From positions 1 through 32,276 of the IMG/VR virus record IMGVR_UViG_3300035212_000444: 32,276 bases of DNA; one strand, given 5' to 3'. The stretch is from a virus. Of the stretch, positions 23,674 to 29,825 are shown one piece after another. The translations under genes and the position numbers were made by a program. Each line of letters opens with the position of its first letter. Positions within the stretch are counted from its first letter, which is position 1. The notes beneath the pieces are model-generated. The model ran no database searches, was not told where the DNA came from, and was given only the letters and a program-made list of their open reading frames with translations.

Positions 23674-24176
23674 TTGGATTTAAAAGCTTGGCCGCCAAAC
23701 CAGAACGACACAATACACGCCCAGATGATCTGGGTTTCATCGTCCCACAGGTTGTCCAGCGCAACGGTAAATTCCACGTTGGTGTGCCATGCGTAGTAGA
23801 AGCCAAAAATCTCAACAAACATAAACATGGCAAACATGCCGTAGGTGATGACGCTACGGGTGGCGGCTCTCATATTAATGACCCAAGTGCTGGCCCCTTG
23901 ACCCAGTGCTACATCGTGTGCATACAAAGCTTGGCGCTCCTGCATTGCGGTCTGGGCGTTGGTGACCTCTGCGTTGATCTGAATCTGCTCGGTCTGGATA
24001 TGCTCAATCCGTTCCTGCGCTTCCAGGCCAGCTTTCTTCAAGGTTAGTTCCCGTTCGGTCTGCATGGCCGCAAGGGCAAGCTCATGCTTCTTGTCGGCCC
24101 GGTCTTGGAAGAATTCAAGGATTTTGGGCAAGCCGCCCATGAGGAAGCTGATGAGGGATGAGAACAGGGTTAGCAT
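23670..24176 (-). CDS. Holin, three-transmembrane, GTA-type
   Basis: This 168-residue membrane protein has a short hydrophobic N-terminus (about 4-22, starting M-L-T-L-F-S-S-L-I-S-F-L), a long charged helical segment with coiled-coil periodicity (about 25-85), and two C-terminal membrane helices (about 107-130 and 148-163, ending W-F-G-G-Q-A-F-K). This plan matches the three-TM holin family first noted in gene-transfer-agent release modules. It would open the inner membrane so that the lysozyme downstream reaches the cell wall. Its ATG lies three bases after the stop of the preceding anchored protein, and its own stop overlaps the lysozyme ATG. Confidence is good on topology, neighbour and family pattern. 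Confidence 0.8.
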   Translation of the reverse strand: MLTLFSSLISFLMGGLPKILEFFQDRADKKHELALAAMQTERELTLKKAGLEAQERIEHIQTEQIQINAEVTNAQTAMQERQALYAHDVALGQGASTWVINMRAATRSVITYGMFAMFMFVEIFGFYYAWHTNVEFTVALDNLWDDETQIIWACIVSFWFGGQAFKSK

Positions 24177-24179
24177 TTT

Positions 24180-24635
24180 TTAGCCTTTCAGGTCGAAACT
24201 TAAATTGGGGTGGCGGGGGTACTGCACAACGCGCTCCCCTTCTGGACATTTGTATTTGATTGTTGCCAACAAAGTTGCCTTGCCGCTGGCAATCTTCTCT
24301 TTTTGAACCATTGTCAACTGGTACGTAAATGTATCAATCTCTGGGCCTGCGGGGCCGCTGAACCTGCTGGCTGTGGTGGTTGCTTCATGCACCATACCCG
24401 CCGCATCACGAATGCTTGGGGTAAAACTTTCAACGGAGCAGTCATCGCGCTTCTTAATCCGTGCGACAGTTACGTTTATTGGCTGTCCAGCCTCTGCCAC
24501 GATCTTGAAGTTCTCAGGCGACCACTCAATGATTGCGCGGTCAAACCAGCCAAACTTGTCGGCCAGCGTGTAACTGCCACCCAGTGCGGCAACGCTTGCG
24601 GCAACTGCTCCAATGGCCTTGGTGAGGTCAATCAT
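24180..24635 (-). CDS. Membrane-anchored beta-rich protein with paired cysteines, lysis cluster
   Basis: This 151-residue protein has an N-terminal hydrophobic helix (about 7-24, Ala-rich, no lipobox Cys) and a beta-rich remainder with two cysteines, C66 and C130, that could form a disulfide in the periplasm. The pattern of alternating strands (I-N-V-T-V-A-R-I and T-F-T-Y-Q-L-T-M-V) suggests an Ig-like sandwich. It overlaps the preceding gene by four bases (ATGA) and lies three bases from the holin. I do not recognise the family. The location suggests a role in lysis or lysis control, for example a holin partner or a component acting in the cell envelope, but no spanin lipoprotein signature is seen. 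Confidence 0.65.
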   Translation of the reverse strand: MIDLTKAIGAVAASVAALGGSYTLADKFGWFDRAIIEWSPENFKIVAEAGQPINVTVARIKKRDDCSVESFTPSIRDAAGMVHEATTTASRFSGPAGPEIDTFTYQLTMVQKEKIASGKATLLATIKYKCPEGERVVQYPRHPNLSFDLKG

Positions 24636-24931
24636 TTTTCTTCCTTCTTTTGAGCTTCTTCAATCTGCTTTCGCAGTTTCTCGGTTTTTTCCATTTGGGC
24701 CTTGGCCTCTCGCCTTACCACCATCGTGTCCACATACATCATCCCGACAAGGGGAAGCACCAACACAAAGACCAGTGCAAACAGGACTAAGACCAGAAGG
24801 TATCCAAACGACCCTGATGATTGAGACTGATTATCCACATTAGGCCTATCAAGTAAGCGACTACGAAAACCACCGCTACCGTCTCCAGCACCCTGTCCAG
24901 AATCTGATTTTTTAACCTTTGTCGCCGCCAT
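24632..24931 (-). CDS. Single-TM coiled-coil protein, candidate i-spanin-like
   Basis: This 99-residue protein has a soluble, basic and Gly/Ser-rich N-terminus (1-42), one strong transmembrane helix (about 43-67, Leu/Val-rich) and a short charged coiled coil to the end (K-A-Q-M-E-K-T-E-K-L-R-K-Q-I-E-E). A membrane helix followed by a periplasmic coiled coil is the plan of inner-membrane spanins (Rz), which join the outer membrane to complete lysis. The N-terminal tail is longer than in Rz and no Rz1-like lipoprotein gene is evident. The start lies inside the preceding gene (145-base overlap in another frame), and the stop overlaps the next ATG. The ribosome site is weak. Confidence 0.6.
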   Translation of the reverse strand: MAATKVKKSDSGQGAGDGSGGFRSRLLDRPNVDNQSQSSGSFGYLLVLVLFALVFVLVLPLVGMMYVDTMVVRREAKAQMEKTEKLRKQIEEAQKKEEK

Positions 24932-25356
24932 GCTTTCACCCGCTTTTCGTGCAGTTCACGAGCCGCCTGCTCTGACTTTTGATCCAAGAGCCGCTGATAC
25001 TCTTCTACGATGTCACGCCACATATCAGGCATTCCCATCTCCCAGCGCACCATTTTCTCTAAGTCAGCGTAAAACTGCTTGGTCTGCCGCAGATACATTA
25101 CATTGTCTATGGCTTGTGTGGCAAGGTCGTCTTTGATCCCCTTTTTCTGATTGTCTTCCCGTTGAACTTCCGCTTTCTCGTGGCTGGCCTCGAGCTCGGC
25201 GTGCCCCTTGAAGAACTTTGACAGTGCGCCGCCCACTTCCGTGGTGATCTTGGACAGATCATTGCCTGTTTTCTTCAGGTCTTGGTAGACGGCAACGCAC
25301 CCCTTTATGCCTTCATAGGCACCTTTGCAGAGAGCGAATGCCGTGATTGGATCAAT
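24787..25356 (-). CDS. C-terminally anchored membrane protein, probable ATT start
   Basis: If started at ATT (25356), this is a 189-residue protein with a mainly helical, charged soluble part and one transmembrane helix near the C-terminus (about 156-178, V-L-E-T-V-A-V-V-F-V-V-A-Y-L), ending in a short tail. The N-terminal D-P-I-T-A-F-A is the kind of start I associate with phage membrane proteins of this cluster. A GTG at 25236 would give 149 residues and drop this part. The ATT has AAGGGG six bases upstream; the GTG has no good site, and the frame is closed by TAA two codons before the ATT. The function is unknown; it sits at the head of the lysis cluster. Confidence 0.65.
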   Translation of the reverse strand: MDPITAFALCKGAYEGIKGCVAVYQDLKKTGNDLSKITTEVGGALSKFFKGHAELEASHEKAEVQREDNQKKGIKDDLATQAIDNVMYLRQTKQFYADLEKMVRWEMGMPDMWRDIVEEYQRLLDQKSEQAARELHEKRVKAWRRQRLKNQILDRVLETVAVVFVVAYLIGLMWIISLNHQGRLDTFWS

Positions 25357-25362
25357 TTTTTA

Positions 25363-25368
25363 CCCCTT
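25363..25368 (-). promoter_or_regulatory. Ribosome site for the ATT-start gene
   Basis: On the minus strand these bases read AAGGGG, overlapping the stop of the upstream gene, with six bases before the ATT at 25356. This is as good as the sites of neighbouring genes and is the main reason to place the start at ATT and not at the GTG at 25236. Confidence 0.5.
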
Positions 25369-25777
25369 AAGGGTGCAATGCCCGCAGTTGAGCAAGCGTT
25401 GTGCAGGCGTCAGTCAAAGTGGGTAGATCACGCAGGCGCTGTTTTTCCGCCACGATTGCAGTAGTGTCACTGCCAGCTTCCAACGCACGCTGGAAGGCTA
25501 CATCCTGCGCTGTCAACAAAGGGGCACGTTCGGAACGCAAACGGGTTTTTGTAAGCGCTTGGGCTTTAGTGAAGTTAATTGTCACTGCGCCATCAACTTG
25601 TTCCCATGCGTCAAAAAAATCATTATTGTCATAAGGAAGCGTTGATTGAGCAACAATAAAACTTGAAACACCAGTGGGTATATCTTTGGCCTGCACTTGT
25701 TCAATTGGCAATTCCCCCGTAGGGACGCAGACGGACACGCCGCCAAGATCATTGGTGTAAATAATTACATCAGACAT
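25367..25777 (-). CDS. Small fibre-linked protein, unknown (tail-assembly-like)
   Basis: This 136-residue protein starts M-S-D-V-I-I-Y-T-N-D-L-G-G-V-S after a clear AAGGAG site. The N-terminal half is beta-like, with a W-E-Q-V-D-G-A-V segment. The C-terminal half is helical, with R-L-R-S-E-R-A-P-L-L, then E-K-Q-R-L-R-D-L-P-T-L and an end in L-A-Q-L-R-A-L-H-P. That R-L-R-D-[IL] ending recalls small proteins often coded just after phage tail fibres, some annotated as fibre assembly proteins. Direct proof of a chaperone role is not visible. It is encoded 40 bases after the second tail-fibre gene and before the lysis cluster. Confidence 0.6.
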   Translation of the reverse strand: MSDVIIYTNDLGGVSVCVPTGELPIEQVQAKDIPTGVSSFIVAQSTLPYDNNDFFDAWEQVDGAVTINFTKAQALTKTRLRSERAPLLTAQDVAFQRALEAGSDTTAIVAEKQRLRDLPTLTDACTTLAQLRALHP

Positions 25778-25817
25778 CTTGGACTCCTTATTTGTTGAGT
25801 GTTAAAGGAAATCATAT

Positions 25818-27914
25818 TTATTCGTAAAGAATGTTAATTGAGCCAGCGTCAAAAGTGTCTGTGCCAGTGGTTGTTGTGATGCGAACAGCAGTCAGTACTG
25901 CACTTAATGAAACATCGCCAGCACCAGAACAAACGGTTCCAGTGTTATATTTCCCATTATGACTTGATACCCAGTCGTTACCACTAATGTTTGTAATAAC
26001 CATATGTCCTGACCAAACACCTGCGGTACTTGAAATATAGGCTAAAAACCCAGTAGTGTCTGAAAGAATAGTGTTGCCTCCGCTTACAGCCGCCAAAGCG
26101 GTTGATACATACCCACTTGTTGTATAAGTAGTGCTACCCGTCCCAAGTTGAATCAAAAAATTTGCACTTGAATTTAAACTTACCCCTCGAAATTGCACAG
26201 TTATACGTTCTACACCTGATGGTATGCCTGTAAAGTTAATACTTGTGCCGCTGGTAGATGCTTGCACCGTTGCTGACCTGATTAAAGCTGAACTTGCCTG
26301 AGTGGCAAGGGTGGCAAGGGTGGCAAGGGTGGCCGTGGTGGCAAGCGTTGCCAAGGTAGCCGTGGTTGCAAGTGTTGCCAAAGTAGCAGTTGTTGCTAAT
26401 GTTGCATTTGTGGCCGAACCCGCAGCAATACTAGATTGCGCCACCCATGTTGGAGCGGCGGCGGCATTGGAAGATAGAATTTGTCCAGAAGTCCCGACAA
26501 GAGAATACGCCTGTGCAGTGCCCGTGCCGTAAGTAATCCCGCCATTTGTTGGCGTTGCTGTAGAGTTTGTTCCGCCATTGGCAATAGGCAAAGTTCCCGA
26601 TATGTCCGTAGTTAAAGCCACTTGAGCAAATGAAGTGTCTGTGCCATTTGAGCGGAGCACTCGACTGTTTGTTTGGGCGGGTAACAATGCGTTGAGGGCT
26701 GCGTTTGCCGTGGTTTGTCCAGTACCACCGTTGGCAATAGGCAGAGTTCCTGACACATCTGCTGACAAAGCCACGGACCCCCATGTAGGAGCACCAGAAG
26801 CGTTGCCATGCAGCACTTGGGTAGAAGTGCCAGCCAACGTGGTGGCCATAGCCGTGGTGGTTGAGCCGTACAAAATACCGTATTGGGTTAGAACGGCTGT
26901 TTGTCCCGTGCCGCCATTGGCTACAGCCAAAGTACCAGTAATGTCGCCGGTACTGATGTCAATGTCATCCCAGGTTGGCGCAGTTGCGACTGTGCCGGTA
27001 CCCACCGATACCAAGTACTTTCGAGTGGCTGTGGTGTTGCCTGCCAGTTTGGCTAGTGTGTTGGCGGCGGACGAATACAGAGTGTCCCCGGTTGTGTACG
27101 TGCTTTGCCCCGTGCCCCCGTTGGTAGCGGCAAGAGTACCCGTAATGTCGGATGTACTAAGGTTAATCGCATCCCAACTTGAGTTTGTGCCGTCGGTCTG
27201 AAGGTATTTATTGGCGTTGCTTGTTTGGACGGGAAGCAGCGCATTGAGTGCCGCGTTAGCCGTAGTCTGCCCAGTGCCGCCGTTGGCGATGGGCAGTGTG
27301 CCTGTCAAGTTTGATGCTTGTATTTCATAGAAGCTTGTCCCATCTGACCAGACCATGACCTTGGAGCCATTGGCAATTAGAACAGTAGCCGTTACTGTCG
27401 CACCACCAGCAAGCGTGCCCGTAGCAGTTGCAGTAATGGTTTGCCCCACAGTCGGTATTGCAGACAAGCTACTAAAAAACGCCTGCCATTGCCCCAGAGT
27501 TGTGCTGCTTAGAGTTGCAACCGTGTAAGCAACCCCGCTGATAATGCTAGTGCCCGTACCCGCTGCCGTGGTGTTGCCAATCACAGTCGAGTTGTAGATG
27601 GTCATTGACTGGCCGCTGTCGTTCCAAACAATATACGCTTTGGAGACGGGGGGTGCGTAGACCGCAAAAGCCGCGCCAGTTGTGGTGGTGAACCGCAGCA
27701 TGGCGTACACAGCTTGGTTTGCAGAGGCCGTAGATGTAGGCCCGCTGGTGTATGTCAAAGCTTGGCTGGCCGCAGTTACGCTAACCGTCTGATACCCGGC
27801 GATCGACGAGTCCAGCACATAGGCCAAATTGTTGTTGGTTGTGTCCCCCCACGTACCCGCCTGGGTGCCGTTGGTGATGAGTTCAATCCGTAGATTTGAT
27901 GAATAAGTGCTCAT
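25818..27914 (-). CDS. Tail fibre protein with GGTGQ repeats and ATL-rich array
   Basis: This 698-residue fibre protein starts M-S-T-Y-S-S-N-L-R-I-E-L-I-T after AAGGAA. The N-terminal region, which includes Q-A-G-T-W-G-D-T-T-N, is the usual attachment part. The shaft holds five degenerate repeats around G-T-L-P-I-A-N-G-G-T-G-Q, spaced by beta-rich segments, and then a low-complexity array of A-T-L/A-T-T triplets. The C-terminal ~150 residues are a separate beta domain, likely the receptor-binding head. Such GGTGQ repeats are widespread in phage tail fibres. A module ahead of the array is nearly identical to one in the next fibre gene. It probably acts in host recognition. Confidence 0.85.
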   Translation of the reverse strand: MSTYSSNLRIELITNGTQAGTWGDTTNNNLAYVLDSSIAGYQTVSVTAASQALTYTSGPTSTASANQAVYAMLRFTTTTGAAFAVYAPPVSKAYIVWNDSGQSMTIYNSTVIGNTTAAGTGTSIISGVAYTVATLSSTTLGQWQAFFSSLSAIPTVGQTITATATGTLAGGATVTATVLIANGSKVMVWSDGTSFYEIQASNLTGTLPIANGGTGQTTANAALNALLPVQTSNANKYLQTDGTNSSWDAINLSTSDITGTLAATNGGTGQSTYTTGDTLYSSAANTLAKLAGNTTATRKYLVSVGTGTVATAPTWDDIDISTGDITGTLAVANGGTGQTAVLTQYGILYGSTTTAMATTLAGTSTQVLHGNASGAPTWGSVALSADVSGTLPIANGGTGQTTANAALNALLPAQTNSRVLRSNGTDTSFAQVALTTDISGTLPIANGGTNSTATPTNGGITYGTGTAQAYSLVGTSGQILSSNAAAAPTWVAQSSIAAGSATNATLATTATLATLATTATLATLATTATLATLATLATQASSALIRSATVQASTSGTSINFTGIPSGVERITVQFRGVSLNSSANFLIQLGTGSTTYTTSGYVSTALAAVSGGNTILSDTTGFLAYISSTAGVWSGHMVITNISGNDWVSSHNGKYNTGTVCSGAGDVSLSAVLTAVRITTTTGTDTFDAGSINILYE
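26302..26412. repeat. Tandem 9-bp-based repeat array in tail fibre gene
   Basis: The + strand shows three perfect copies of GTGGCAAGG at 26302-26328, followed by degenerate nine-base units. They encode the A-T-L/A-T-T triplet run of the fibre on the minus strand. Unit number could change by slippage without shifting the frame. Confidence 0.85.
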
Positions 27915-27933
27915 TTAATTTCCTTATTTGGGG

Positions 27934-29817
27934 TTATATAAAACACGACACATTAACAACTTCCATATCTAATGGAGAACCAGTGGTCATGTCGGAAGTA
28001 ATAATAAGCAATGTAGCGCCCGTAGCACTGTAGTTTTCAGTAGTTACTCCAAAATTACGTTCGTTGGTAGAGTTTAATGTATAACACCCTCCTGTAACGG
28101 CACAAAAATTTGCGCTGCCCAAAGCGTTCGTAAAGTTTAGTGTGTAGTTCCCCGCGCTGTTACGTGTAACGCTAGTGACATTAAAACTGCCCCGCCTAGT
28201 ACCAGTGTTACCGTTAAAGTTTACCCAAGCTTTTGAAGCGTTTGTAGCCGTGGTGGCCAAGGTGGCCAAGGTGGCCAAAGTTGCAAGGGTTGCCAAGGTC
28301 GCTAGGGTAGCCAAAGTGGCATTGGTAGCAGAAGACGCCGCGCCACTCAAAGTAGCAGTGATCGTGCCTGCGCTGAAGTTACCCGAGGCATCCCGTGCAA
28401 CAACTTTGCTGGCAGTGTTGGTGGTAGTTGCATCCACTGCAAAGGTACGGGCGGTTGAGCCATTAAAAGTACCGCCGCTTGTAAGGTATGTCCCCGCCGT
28501 CAGAGCCGCTGCTGTAGCGTTTGCTGTGGTCGCCGTAGTAGCCAAAGTAGCCAGGGTTGCCAAAGTCGCTAGGGTAGCCAGAGTTGCGTTGGTGGCTGCG
28601 CCTGCGGTATAGCTGCCAATATTACCTGCGGAAATGGCAATGTTGGGGCCAAAATAATAGTTTGCCCCGTCAAAATAAACGTAGTTGGCCCCGGAACTTG
28701 ATAAATATATAACCCCGGTAGTGCCGCCACTGCGATACGCTGTAACGTCACCGTTTACAACTGTTAAACCCGTGCTTACACCGGCGGTGTTGGGCGTAAT
28801 GATCGCGGTTGTGGCTTTAATTTGCCCCGCAGTTGTTGAGGATGTGCCAACCCCCAGCGAGTTGACTTGATAATTGTTGGCTGTGTTAAGCGCATTGGCC
28901 GTTGTAGCAGTTGTAGCCAAAGTTGCAAGCGTAGCCGTAGTGGCCAAAGTTGCAAGCGTAGCCGTAGTAGCCAACGTAGCCGTAGTAGCCAGTGTGGCGT
29001 TGGTTGCCGAAGACGCCGCGCCGCTTAAGGTTGCGGTGATTGTCCCCGCGCTGAAATTGCCTGAGGCATCCCGCGCTACAACCTTGCTGGCAGTGTTTAG
29101 GTTAGTTGCATCTACTGCAAACGTGCGAGCAGTTGACCCATTAAAGGTGCCACCACTTGTAATATACGTCCCACCCGTTAGGGCTGCTGCTGTGGCGTTT
29201 GCTGTTGTTGCAGTTGTGGCTAATGTGGCTGTAGTAGCAAGGGTCGCCAGTGTGGCAAGAGTCGCCGTAGTGGCCAAGGTTGCATTGGTAGCTGAACCTG
29301 CTGCAATGCTGGACTGAGCCAACCAAGTGGGGGCTGCTGCGCCATTGCTTTGCAAAACCTGCCCGGAAGTGCCTGCTAAAGAATACGCATGGGCCGTACC
29401 CGTACCGTACCCAATACCACCGTTGGTGGCAGTAGCTGTAGAGTTTGTGCCGCCAGAAGCAATTGGTAACACTGCACTGTTGGTAGCCGTTAACGTGGTT
29501 CCGTCGGCATAAACCGCCCTTTCAGCCGGGTACGTAACAAACACATCTTTGGTGCCCGCACTGAAATTGACAGCCGTGCCCCCATTACTTGACTCTAAAA
29601 TTGTGTCCCTTGAGAGCAAAGTACCAGCAGCAGTGTATGTGCCAATCCCAACTTCCCACTCAGAACCGCTTTGACCTGCAATCGTGTAGTAGGTGGTGTT
29701 TGCGTTACCAATAACCGAGAAAGACTGGAACCCCGTGGCTGCGCCAGCAAGCGTGATAGTGCCGGTACCCGTGGTTGTGGTGGTTTCTTTAACCCTGTCT
29801 TTTAGTACTAAAGCCAT
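27934..29817 (-). CDS. Tail fibre protein with common N-terminal adaptor, duplicated modules and ATL arrays
   Basis: This 627-residue fibre protein begins M-A-L-V-L-K-D-R-V-K-E-T-T-T-T-T-G after AAGGAC. Its first ~105 residues, including the stretch T-K-D-V-F-V-T-Y-P-A-E-R, are a very common fibre adaptor that docks on the virion. The shaft contains a module shared with the other fibre gene, then two copies of a roughly 70-residue module (including N-T-A-S-K-V-V-A-R-D-A-S-G-N-F), and four arrays of A-T-L/A-T-T triplets. A short C-terminal beta domain with two cysteines (C-A-V-T-G-G-C) follows. It likely forms a long trimeric fibre for host recognition. The duplicated modules and neighbouring homology indicate modular evolution. 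Confidence 0.85.
   Translation of the reverse strand: MALVLKDRVKETTTTTGTGTITLAGAATGFQSFSVIGNANTTYYTIAGQSGSEWEVGIGTYTAAGTLLSRDTILESSNGGTAVNFSAGTKDVFVTYPAERAVYADGTTLTATNSAVLPIASGGTNSTATATNGGIGYGTGTAHAYSLAGTSGQVLQSNGAAAPTWLAQSSIAAGSATNATLATTATLATLATLATTATLATTATTANATAAALTGGTYITSGGTFNGSTARTFAVDATNLNTASKVVARDASGNFSAGTITATLSGAASSATNATLATTATLATTATLATLATTATLATLATTATTANALNTANNYQVNSLGVGTSSTTAGQIKATTAIITPNTAGVSTGLTVVNGDVTAYRSGGTTGVIYLSSSGANYVYFDGANYYFGPNIAISAGNIGSYTAGAATNATLATLATLATLATLATTATTANATAAALTAGTYLTSGGTFNGSTARTFAVDATTTNTASKVVARDASGNFSAGTITATLSGAASSATNATLATLATLATLATLATLATLATTATNASKAWVNFNGNTGTRRGSFNVTSVTRNSAGNYTLNFTNALGSANFCAVTGGCYTLNSTNERNFGVTTENYSATGATLLIITSDMTTGSPLDMEVVNVSCFI
28253..28327. repeat. 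Tandem 9-bp-based repeat array (fibre array 1)
   Basis: Units of GTGGCCAAG/A (28253-28279) continue in degenerate form. They encode triplets A-T-L near the C-terminal part of the fibre. Confidence 0.8.
28521..28595. repeat. Tandem 9-bp-based repeat array (fibre array 2)
   Basis: Degenerate nine-base units with gtagccaaa/gtagccagg-like forms encode another A-T-L/A-T-T run in the same fibre. Confidence 0.75.
28899..29005. repeat. Tandem repeat array with a 27-bp superrepeat (fibre array 3)
   Basis: Within this run a 26-base sequence at 28916-28941 recurs exactly at 28943-28968, an offset of 27 bases (three nine-base units). It encodes A-T-L/A-T-T triplets. The exact copy suggests a recent duplication. 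Confidence 0.8.
29204..29290. repeat. Tandem 9-bp-based repeat array (fibre array 4)
   Basis: Degenerate nine-base units encode the first A-T-L/A-T-T run after the module shared with the neighbouring fibre gene. Confidence 0.75.
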
Positions 29818-29825
29818 ATGTGTCC

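Noticed and set aside
26302-29290. CRISPR-like regular repeats
   Set aside because: The unit is nine bases with no unique spacers, and it lies in frame within fibre genes.
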